Below are positions 38,561-46,234 of a stretch of 64,000 nt of DNA, one piece after another (within the stretch, counting starts at the first letter, position 1; every line of letters begins with the position of its first letter). Location: NCBI GenBank assembly GCA_905221605.1, contig CAJNDS010002308.1, positions 186,001-250,000 on the forward strand. The letters are read 5' to 3'. A program made the position numbers and the translations under genes. The stretch comes from Symbiodinium natans (taxonomy: Eukaryota; Sar; Dinophyceae; Suessiales; Symbiodiniaceae). The notes below the pieces were generated by a model. The model was not told the DNA's origin, made no database searches, and worked only from the letters and a program-made list of their open reading frames with translations.

Positions 38561-38918
38561 CGGTTTAAGGGTTTAGGGTTTAGGGTTTAAGGGTTTAGGG
38601 TTTAGGGTTTAAGGGTTTCAGGGTTTCAGGGTTTAAGGGTTTGAGGGTTTAAGGGTTTAGGGTTTAAGGGTTTAGTGGTTTCAGGCTTTAAGGGTTTAAG
38701 GCTTTTAGGGTTTAAGGGTTTAAGGGTTTAAGGGTTTAAGGGTTTAAGGGTGTAAGGGTTTTATGGGTTAAAGGTTTAAGGGTTTAAGGGTGTAAGGGTT
38801 TTATGGTGTAAGGGTTTTAAGGGTTTAGGGGTTTTAGGGTTTTAGGGTTTTAGGGTTTAAGGGTTTAAGGGTTTAAGGGTGTAAGGGTTTTATGGTGTAA
38901 GGGTTTTAAGGGTTTAGG
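38561..38918 (+). repeat. TTTAAGGG octamer array
   Basis: About 43 units, mostly TTTAAGGG with TGTAAGGG and TTTTAGGG variants and a higher-order repetition at 38750-38910. A third distinct variant block. Confidence 0.9.
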
Positions 38919-39123
38919 TGTGAAGCTTCTCAGCAGAAAGCTCTTGCTTTGCGTGTTTTCTGAGTCGTCTGCCCCTCCCCCCCCCTGCCCCCACACGCAC
39001 ACAACTACAAACCCCAAGCAGGGGTAGAAACGGTTACCGTAATTACGTAACATCCCTACAACCCCCTAAACCCGAAAGCCTCAACCCTAAACCCTAAACA
39101 ACCCTAAACCCTACTTTGTGAAG

Positions 39124-39232
39124 CCTCGGCGCGTTTTGCTGAGGAACTGGCGCAAGGCCTCAGACGGGCCCAATGTGCAAATCTCCTTGGGCACACACAT
39201 CTATGGCGCAACATGGCCTACGACTGAGGGGT
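39124..39232 (+). CDS. Exon-like island, 35 codons
   Basis: After TTTGTGAAG: PRRVLLRNWRKASDGPNVQI, then SLGTHIYGATWPTTEG. Good codon bias. CCCTAAA left, TTTAGGG right. Confidence 0.5.
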
Positions 39233-39310
39233 TAGGGTTTAGGGTTTAGGGTTTAGGGTTTAGGGTTTAGGGTTTAGGGTTTAGGGTTTAGGGTTTAGGG
39301 TTTAGGGTTT
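39231..39310 (+). repeat. TTTAGGG array
   Basis: Eleven near-perfect units. Confidence 0.95.
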
Positions 39311-39349
39311 GTTGTTTTGGGTTTAGGGTTCAGGGTTCAGGGTTTAGAG

Positions 39350-39433
39350 GATGTTAACAAACAAGTGATCCGCTTTCGGGAAGCTTGGAAGGTTGCCTGG
39401 AAGAAGGGGAGCCGGAATTGTCCGACAAGGTAG
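39350..39433 (+). CDS. Exon-like island
   Basis: After TTTAGAG: DVNKQVIRFREAWKVAWKKG, then SRNCPTR. It either ends at a GTAGGG donor (39430) or reads on to the TAG at 39431-39433. Confidence 0.4.
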   Translation, partial: DVNKQVIRFREAWKVAWKKGSRNCPTR

Positions 39434-39441
39434 GGCTCACG

Positions 39442-39515
39442 GGTTTGGGGGTTTAGGGGTTTAGGGGTTTAGGGGTTTAGGGGTTTAGGGGTTTAGGGGT
39501 TTAGGGGTTTAGGCC
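39442..39515 (+). repeat. TTTAGGGG octamer array
   Basis: Nine perfect units of the octamer in G-rich orientation. Confidence 0.95.
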
Positions 39516-39569
39516 TGAAGCCGCTTACTGGCAGTTGAGGGTGCGAGCCGTACACCCTACAAGGCCCCC

Positions 39570-39632
39570 TAAACCCTAAACCCTAAACGCTAAACCCTTA
39601 ACCCTACACCCTAAACCCTTAACCCTAAACCC
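39570..39632 (-). repeat. CCCTAAA array
   Basis: Nine units with CCCTTAA variants. The short segment at 39516-39566 may be another small exon (after GGCCTGAAG). Confidence 0.8.
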
Positions 39633-39634
39633 AG

Positions 39635-39697
39635 CAATGTCCCAACGTGGCCTTTGGCGTCAGGCAGATGTGGGCTCATGGCAGCGACCTGGTCTGA
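39635..39697 (+). CDS. Exon-like island ending in TGA
   Basis: After AACCCAG: QCPNVAFGVRQMWAHGSDLV, then TGA. Confidence 0.45.
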   Translation, partial: QCPNVAFGVRQMWAHGSDLV

Positions 39698-39744
39698 TGT
39701 CGACCTTGTTGGGATGTTAGTGGATTTGAAGATTTCAGGGCTTA

Positions 39745-40245
39745 TCGTTTAGGGCTTAGGGTTTGGGGTGTAGGGTTTGGGGTTTAGGGTGTAGGGTTAG
39801 TTTTTGGCTTGTAGGGCTTATGACTCATATGGTTCAGGGTTTAGGGTCTAGAGGGCTTGTAGTTCATGGTGTTAAGGGGGTGTTCGAACTGAGAGGGCTC
39901 AAGTTTTTGGGAGGCTTGTAGGACTTGTAGGGTTTAGGGTTTAGGGTTTGACAGGGCTTGTGTCTAAGGGTAGTCACATGGTCCCGTAGTACGGGCTCTT
40001 CAAAGGGGCCCTTGTTTTCCCCTACGGCTTCGACGGGGATGTTGTAGGGCTCGTATAAAGCTTTTTTGATTGTATAAGGCTTACAGAGTTTGGAGGCTTG
40101 TGGCTCCAGGGTTTAGGAGTTCGGGTTTAGGGGTTCGGGTTCGGGTGTTAGTAGTACATTAAGTGCAGTCAGCACAACCCTATACTTGGGTTTAGTTTCG
40201 CCTCTAAGCCCCAAACCCTAAACACCCTGCACCCAGCCTTTCTGT
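39745..40245. other. G-rich degenerate tract with partial family B element
   Basis: The left half of family B at about 39957-40060 (CACATGGTCCCGTAGTACGG). No gene. Confidence 0.55.
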
Positions 40246-40504
40246 CTAAACCCTAAACCCTAAACCCTAAACCCTAAACCCCGAACTTTGGAATTGCAAG
40301 AGGCCCATTTCTCAGCAAGGTTCTGCTGTGCAGCAGGCCTCTCCTCCCCAAGCCCTTAGGATAGGATGGGGGTTTTGGGGCTTGTAAGGCTGGTTGCGGG
40401 TTTAGGGTTTAGGGTTTAGGGTTTAGGGTTTAGGGTTTAGGGTTTAGGGTTTAGGGCTTATAAGGCTAGAGGGCCTCTTAGGGCACGTCCTTGAGTTGAC
40501 CCAG

Positions 40505-40577
40505 GAACTGCCTTCTGATGTGCCAGCTGGAGCCGAAGTGCAAGCAAGTGGCCACCAGCCCTACGGATTTCAGGAGG
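40505..40577 (+). CDS. Cysteine-containing exon-like island
   Basis: After TGACCCAG: NCLLMCQLEPKCKQVATSPT, then DFRR, ending at GTTTAGG; nearly all codons end in G/C. TTTAGGG arrays lie on both sides (40396-40455, 40574-40632). Confidence 0.45.
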
Positions 40578-40639
40578 GTTTAGGGTTTAGGGTTTAGGGT
40601 TTAGGGTTTAGGGTTTAGGGTTTAGGGTTTAGGGGTTAG

Positions 40640-41112
40640 GGCGCTGAACCCTAAACCCTAATTAAACAAGCCGCCGAGATGGTTTACAGCCGTACTCCCT
40701 GAAAGCCGAAACCCGAAACCGTCTTAACCCCGAACCCTCAACCTTGAACTCCTCTGAAAGGTCCCTGAACCCCAACATCCGAAACCCCAAGCCCTAAACC
40801 GTGGACCCTATAAGCCCGAAGAGTGGAGCCTAAACCCCAAAATCCCAAGCGAGCTGTGCCGAAAAGCGAGGTGGTACCCTTTCGCCCTTGCTGGGTTCTA
40901 GGTTCTCTAGTCAAGACCAAAATATCAAAATGGGTGCCCTTTCTACGATATGGGTACTGGGCTACGAAGTGGTTCGTCGGTTATTCTCGGGCAAGCCTAC
41001 GTACTTCTTTACAAGGTTTGCCCGTGACCCTAAGATCAACAAAAAACACGCGCGAAGCCCTCAGGCACCCAAAACCATCCCGAAAGCCTACTCTAACCCC
41101 TAAAACCTCGAC
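40640..41112. other. Unassigned stretch with weak open frames
   Basis: Two overlapping + frames (about 70-109 codons) cross 40820-41110. A part near 40960-41080 (VVRRLFSGKPTYFFTRFARD) could be an exon but lacks clear splice sites. Confidence 0.4.
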
Positions 41113-41255
41113 CCTGAACCCTAAACCCCAAACCCCAAACCCTAAACCGTAAACCCGAAACCCCAAACCCTAAACCCTAAACCCTAAACCCTAAACCCTA
41201 AACCCTAAACCCTAAACCCTAAACCCTAAACCCTAAACCCTAAACCCTAAACCCA
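41113..41255 (-). repeat. CCCTAAA array
   Basis: About twenty units, first five degenerate. Confidence 0.9.
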
Positions 41256-41262
41256 AGCCCAG

Positions 41263-41345
41263 GTGTACAAAGATGGGCACTGCTTCGCCACCTCCGCCAA
41301 GAAGGTTCGAACCGCTGCCCCAGAAAAAACTCCGGCACCCCACCC
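41263..41345 (+). CDS. Exon-like island
   Basis: After AAGCCCAG: VYKDGHCFATSAKKVRTAAP, then EKTPAP. A GT donor after AAGAAG (41310) is possible. CCCTAAA array on the left. Confidence 0.45.
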
Positions 41346-41512
41346 CCCCCCGGCCCCAAATTAGGGTTTTGGGTTTAGCGCTTAGGGATTAGGGTTTAGG
41401 GTTTAGGGGTCTAGAGACTCCAGTACCCGTTTTTTGCGGTCTAGGCTTAAGGGATTTCAAGGGTTATATGTCATGTTCCAGCGGGGTTTGGGGAAGCAAT
41501 TTTGGGCTTAAG

Positions 41513-41566
41513 GAGGAGGGCGCCTACTTCAAGGCCACCACGCACATCAACAAGCAAGGTCGCTGA
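41513..41566 (+). CDS. Exon-like island ending in TGA
   Basis: After GGCTTAAG: EEGAYFKATTHINKQGR then TGA, almost all codons G/C-ending. Confidence 0.45.
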   Translation, partial: EEGAYFKATTHINKQGR

Positions 41567-41775
41567 ACGTTGAATGCCAATTTTAAGCAGACCGAAGCCA
41601 CAACCCTCCTGCCCCCAAACAAGTTCTTTTGGGGTTTAGAGTTTGGGGTTTGGGGTTTAACTCGGGTTTAGGGCTAAGGCTTAGGATTGTTTAGCGCTTC
41701 GAGGCTTTATTGGGTTGTTTAGGATGCCTGAACCCTGAACCCTAAACTCGTGAAGCCAGACCCACCATCCCCAAG

Positions 41776-41844
41776 CGAACTTGCGAGGATGAGGATGCCG
41801 ACAAGAAGGGCGGGAAGAATGATGGAGACCTGGCGGAGAATTGA
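41776..41844 (+). CDS. Acidic exon-like island ending in TGA
   Basis: After ATCCCCAAG: RTCEDEDADKKGGKNDGDLA, EN, TGA. A charged C-terminal tail; the TTTAGGG array starts right after the stop. Confidence 0.45.
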   Translation, partial: RTCEDEDADKKGGKNDGDLAEN

Positions 41845-41940
41845 GGGTTTAGGGTTTAGTGTTTAGTGGGGTTTAGGGTTTAGGGCTTAGGGTTTAGGGT
41901 TTAGGGTTTAGGGCTTAGGGTTTAGGGTTTAGGGTTTAGG
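41845..41940 (+). repeat. TTTAGGG array
   Basis: About thirteen units. Confidence 0.9.
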
Positions 41941-41991
41941 GAGACCGTGAACCCTAAGCCCGTAAACCTCTGAACCCTAAGACCCCCTCAA

Positions 41992-42055
41992 GCGCAGCCT
42001 CTGGCAACTCGGCCCGCGAGCTAATTGCCTCCAAATCAGAAAGCTGCCAGCTTGT
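41992..42055 (+). CDS. Exon-like island, frame uncertain
   Basis: After CCCCTCAAG one frame reads AASGNSARELIASKSESCQL up to GTTGGG; another reads RSLWQLGPRANCLQIRKLPA. A TTTAGGG array follows. Confidence 0.3.
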
Positions 42056-42277
42056 TGGGTTTAGGGTTTAGGGTTTAGGGTTTAGGGTTTAGGGTTAGGG
42101 TTCAGGGTTTAGGGTTTAGGACTTGGGGTTTCGGGTAGTTTGGGGCGCAGGGGGGGGTGAGTTAGCCAGCGACGGCCGTGTCCATTTTCTCACCCCCCCC
42201 CCCCCCCCCCTCACCCCTAGGCCGTATCATAGGCCCGCACCCAGCCTCTTGCACGAGAACCCTGAAAAGATCCACCA

Positions 42278-42347
42278 GCCCTAAACCCGAAACCCTAAAC
42301 CCGAAACCCTAAACCCCAAACCCTAAACCCTAAACCCTAAACCCTAC
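42278..42347 (-). repeat. CCCTAAA array with CCCGAAA units
   Basis: Ten units. The short island 42350-42383 that follows (MLTSLLHIRCFDG) may be a small exon before the TTTAGGG at 42383-42414. Confidence 0.8.
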
Positions 42348-42584
42348 ATGCTGACATCGCTGCTGCACATCCGCTGCTTCGATGGGTTTAGGGTTTAGGG
42401 TTTAGGGTTTAGGGTCGTTTGCCACATTACTTTGCTCCTCGGCCAGCACACTGCTCCGAGAGATCCACCAGAAACCCAACCAGCCGGAACTATTCCGGGC
42501 CAGACCCTTACACAAAACCCCCGCGACACACCCTCCAACACTCCAACACCTCAGCCAGACCTATTCTGGGCCATCCTTGTTACC

Positions 42585-42680
42585 CAGAGTATGCCCTTAT
42601 TCCCCTTCTCTAGTAATTAGGATGCCGTGTAGGCCCCTTTAAACCAACAAGGGCCCCCCTTTCATTCCTGTCTGGCAGTT
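42585..42680. mobile_element. Family E element, copy 3
   Basis: Shares CAGAGTATGCCCTTATTCCC and GCCCCTTTAAACCAACAAGG with the other copies. Confidence 0.4.
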
Positions 42681-42883
42681 ATACCCCCCCCCCCCCCCTC
42701 CCAAAAAACGCATAGAAAAACTCATGGTGCCCAACCAACCTCTAAGTGTTTAGGGTTTGGTTTAGGGCTTAGGGTTCAGCATCTCAAGTCCAGGCTTTCG
42801 CTAGTCAAGCAGTGTGTTCCGAAACAAGACAACACCCACTTACCCAGAGAGTTCCACAACATTAAGACAGACTTAAAGCCCAG

Positions 42884-42990
42884 AGGGTCCATGTACACAC
42901 ATAGGGAAGGAATACTTGGGCCTTAAAAGTACCTCCTATGCAGGGACTTTTGGGCCCCCGTACATAATAATGAGGTACATTGACCCTCGG
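42884..42990. mobile_element. Family A inverted-repeat element
   Basis: AGGGTCCATGTAC...GAGGTACATTGACCCTC ends; the core GGGAATACTTGGGCCTTAA-like segment matches 60348-60454. Confidence 0.6.
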
Positions 42991-43286
42991 GGAAGTTTTC
43001 TCTATGGGTTTAGGGTTTAGGGTTTAGGGTCATTCCCTAGTAGGCCCAAGACTCCACAGCCCCAAGCCCAGTAGGCCCCAAACTCACAAGCCCAGGGCCG
43101 ACCGTTGGCCCAAGCCCGAAAGCCAAGGCCCACGGACCCTATAAACCCAGGGTTTAGGGTTTAGGGTGTAGGGTTTAGGGTTTAGGGTTTAGGGTTTAGG
43201 GTTTACAGTAACCCTAGGCCCTAAACCGTAAACCCTACAGCCTGGCCCCCTAAACCTGGGGCCGCGGAGCCCTTAAGCCCACTGAG

Positions 43287-43372
43287 GATATATGTCTGCA
43301 CACTGCTTCGAAGAGGCCAAGTTTCGAAAGTACCGGCCCCTTGTCTGGACTGAGCAAAGCTCCACTTTGGGG
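43287..43372 (+). CDS. Exon-like island
   Basis: After CCCACTGAG: YMSAHCFEEAKFRKYRPLVW, then TEQSSTLGA, ending near a GC donor in GGGGCCTTAGGG. Best codon bias of three frames. Confidence 0.4.
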
Positions 43373-43533
43373 GCCTTAGGGTTTAGGGTTTTAGGGTTTA
43401 GGGTTTTAGCGTTTGCCTTCAACCCTAAACCCTAAACCCTAAACCCTAAACCCTCTTTCAAAGGCGGGCTTCAGGGTTCGGGGTCTAAGTTTCAGGGCAG
43501 AGGGCTGCCAGATCTTGGGGCTTCAGCGAGGGC

Positions 43534-43675
43534 TTCAGGGTTAAGGGTTTAGGGTTAGGGTTTAGGGTTCAGGGTTCAGGGTTCAGGGTTCAGGGTTTAG
43601 GGTTTAGGGTTTAGGGTTTAGGGTTTAGGGTTTAGGGTTTAGGGTTTAGGGTTTAGGGTTTAGGGTTTAGGGTTC
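43534..43675 (+). repeat. TTTAGGG array with TTCAGGG block
   Basis: About twenty units; four consecutive TTCAGGG units near the 5' side. Confidence 0.9.
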
Positions 43676-43685
43676 GGGGGTTACT

Positions 43686-43905
43686 TCAGGGCCAAGGGCA
43701 GCTCGATGGTCCCTGAATGCCCCTTACCTTCTTTGAAGGGTTCTGACCCTAAACCCTAAACCCTAAACCCTAAACCCTAAACCCTAAACCCTAAACCCTA
43801 AACCCTAAACCTTAAGTATGGGCCCTTGGGTATACAAGGGGCATGTAAGGGGTCCCCAATTAAGGGCCCATATTGAAGGACCATGAAACTATACGAAGGT
43901 CAGGG
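43686..43905. mobile_element. Family B element split by a CCCTAAA array
   Basis: The left part (GCTCGATGGTCCCTGAATGC to GGGTTCTGA) and right part (AGTATGGGCCCTTGGG to GGACCATGAAACTATACG) are the two halves of family B. Ten CCCTAAA units (43746-43813) lie between them with no apparent loss of element sequence when compared with the uninterrupted copy at 17118. Confidence 0.65.
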
Positions 43906-43935
43906 CTTCAGGTGTTGGGGCTTCGAACCCTCAGT

Positions 43936-43969
43936 TTTTTTTTTTTTTTTTTTTTTGGGGGGGGGGGGT
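43936..43969 (+). repeat. T-run followed by G-run
   Basis: About 22 T then about 10 G. The same T-to-G arrangement occurs at 61378-61407. Confidence 0.9.
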
Positions 43970-44058
43970 TTCGGGTTTTATGGGAGTCAGAGTTGAGTTG
44001 GGTCTTGGAGGGATCCTAGCGGTCCTAGCGTTCTTAGGTCCCTAAACTCCAGTCCTCC

Positions 44059-44157
44059 CCGAAACCCCAAACCCTACACCCTACACCCTACACCCTAAAC
44101 CCTAAACCCTAAACCCTAAACCCTAAACCCTAAACCCTAAACCCTAAACCCTACACC
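44059..44157 (-). repeat. CCCTAAA array
   Basis: Fourteen units, three CCCTACA at the start. Confidence 0.9.
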
Positions 44158-44179
44158 CACTCTCCTTCCATCCGTCCAG

Positions 44180-45113
44180 GCTCAACGTGGGGCAGAATGC
44201 GGGAGCCCACTTCTGGTGCGCCGAGGCGCCGTGCCCCTGCACCCTAAACCCTAAGCCCCTAAACCCTAAACCCCTTTTCCCTAAATTACCCTAAACCCTA
44301 AACCCTAAACCCTAAACCCTAAACCCCCTACAGCAAGGCCTGCCCCCAGGCCCCCCTCTTAAACAAAAAGAAGGGCCATCGTGTAGCTTCCAGAGCTTCT
44401 AGGGTTTGGGGGTTTAAAGTTTAGGGTTTAGGGTTTAGGGTCTTAGGAGTTTAGGTGTCCAGGGGCATTGCCCCCTAGACCCTAAACTTGAGCCCTAAAC
44501 CCTAAAACCTAAACCCTTTAATTAGGGGTTACGCAATTCGGGTTTTTAAGAGTGTCTGCTTTTGGGGGGCTAATGGCTTCAGACTTTGTGGGTTTAGGGT
44601 CTAGGGACTAAGGATGCGGGCTGAGGGGTTCAAGTAAGAAAGAGTTTTAGGGTTTAGGGTTTAGGGTTTAGGGTTTACAAGCTTCAGGTCTGAAACATTC
44701 AGGGCTGTAGGGTTCAAAGGGCTTACCCTTTACCCTTGTGGGGTTTCATACGACACATCCACATGGAATCAACAGAGGTCATCCAAGTTCTATCCCAGAC
44801 GGTTAAACCGTTAAACCCTAAACCCTAAACCCTCTAAGGCCAAATTCCTGAGACCTTTTTTGCGCCCCCGATTCGGTTCTTGGCTCAAAGCTTGCACGGC
44901 TCTGAGGTAGGGGGAAGGCGCTGCCCGTGTCTGTAGTCTAGTTTGTGGGTTTAGGGGTTGGAGCTTACGGTTCTGCGTCTCTTGAGGTTCCAACGTGTTC
45001 AAGCACATGCTGCGGCCATGCTACAAATCTAGAGAGCTTCTGGTGAAGAACTGGTCAGCATACCTCTGGAGGAGGTCGACGAGGCGCAAGCTCTGATGAA
45101 GAGCCGAAGCTGA
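44180..45113 (+). CDS. Three-exon 3' end of a secreted-type cysteine-containing protein
   Basis: Exon 1 (44180-44230, after CCGTCCAG): LNVGQNAGAHFWCAEA. Exon 2 (44334-44391, after CTACAG): KACPQAPLLNKKKGHRVAS. Exon 3 (45033-45113, after AATCTAG): RASGEELVSIPLEEVDEAQA, then LMKSRS and TGA. Joins keep one frame. Intron 1 is 103 nt (GTGCCC...CTACAG) and is nearly all CCCTAAA units. Intron 2 is bounded by the 9 bp repeat AGAGCTTCT (44392-44400 and 45033-45041); its second copy starts right after AG, but the implied donor would be AG, so that join is uncertain. Upstream exons are missing. No family named. Confidence 0.45.
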
Positions 45114-45175
45114 CATCCTACACCCTAAGCCCAACCCGAAACCCTGAACCCTAAACCCTAATCCCTAAACCCCAG

Positions 45176-46210
45176 CCCATACAAGGGGGACGTTGGGAGT
45201 GGTGGAGTGCAGAGGAGCTAGTAGAGGATACTGCGACTTATGCTCGCATCGGCCCCGTGTTTTCTTTCCATGTGCCCTAAACCCTACCAACCCGAAAAAC
45301 CCTAAACCCTAACTTTAGGGTTTAGGTTGTTTTTGAAAAAAGCACATGAACAAATTGAGTGTTGATTTTTGGTTGCCCTCTCAATCCGCAGACCTCAATC
45401 CTGAGCCCTGAGCCCTAAACGATGGCAGCCCAGCCGTTCTACTAAACCCTGAACCCTAAACCCTTCAATCATTTCATATTGTCCCCGCCCCCCCCCCCCC
45501 CCCGCCCCCCAAGCCCTAAACCCTCAACCCTAGACCCCTTACCCCAAACCCTAAACTCCAAACCCCAAACCGAAACCCTAAACTTCAACCCTGGACCCTT
45601 AAACCCAAAACCCTCGAGAACCTGAGGTCCTCCTAGCAACTGGTCGGGCCACTGGTCTAAGGGCAGTTTCATGGACCCTTAATATGGTCCCTTGGGGTTA
45701 AGGTTTAGGGTTTAGGTGTAGGGTTTAGGGTGTAAGGTTTAGGGTAGTTTAGGGTACCCTCAATATGTCCTTTAAAGGGGCCCCTAATTGTATATATGAG
45801 GGGTATATAAGGGGTACCCTTTGAAGGGTGCATACTAGGGGACCGTGGAACAACCCTAAGGCCCAGACCCAAAACCTCCTCAATGTCTCGCCCTCCAAGA
45901 CCCTTACGAACATCAATCACTCAGCCTCAAACCTTCTCCTACATTTAGAACTCAACATTGGCAAAGTTAGGGTGCGCATGTGCTCCACATGCTGGCACTA
46001 ACTCAAGCATGCATGTCTGGTGTTTAGGGTTTAGGGTTTAGGGTTTATGGTTTAATTAGGGTTCAACAGTAGGTTTTTAGGGACCAGGCTTTGCTACGCA
46101 ATGCTGTCAAGAATGGCGCTTCTTGCAAGCTCGTTCCTTGCAAGCTCAACTCACATAGGGCCTGCGAGATATTGGCTCCAGTGCTGAGCTTTCCTTGAAT
46201 ACGGCTGTTC
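45176..46210. other. Degenerate repeats, C-run and family B element
   Basis: CCCTAAA remnants (45120-45175), C-run (45488-45504), family B (45657-45860) and unique DNA that runs into the promoter side of the gene at 46235. No exon called. Confidence 0.5.
45657..45860. mobile_element. Family B element containing TTTAGGG units
   Basis: Left TAAGGGCAGTTTCATGGACC and right GGGGACCGTGGAACAACCCT arms. TTTAGGG-type units lie inside at about 45697-45750. Confidence 0.55.
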
Positions 46211-46234
46211 ATGTACGAACTGCGACCTCCAGCC

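Larger units (their letters stand above)
42415..43286. other. Unique DNA with family E and family A elements
   Basis: Pro-rich open frames at 42419-42613 have no splice support. C-runs at 42193-42210 and 42687-42698. Small TTTAGGG arrays at 43008-43030 and 43145-43203. Confidence 0.5.
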
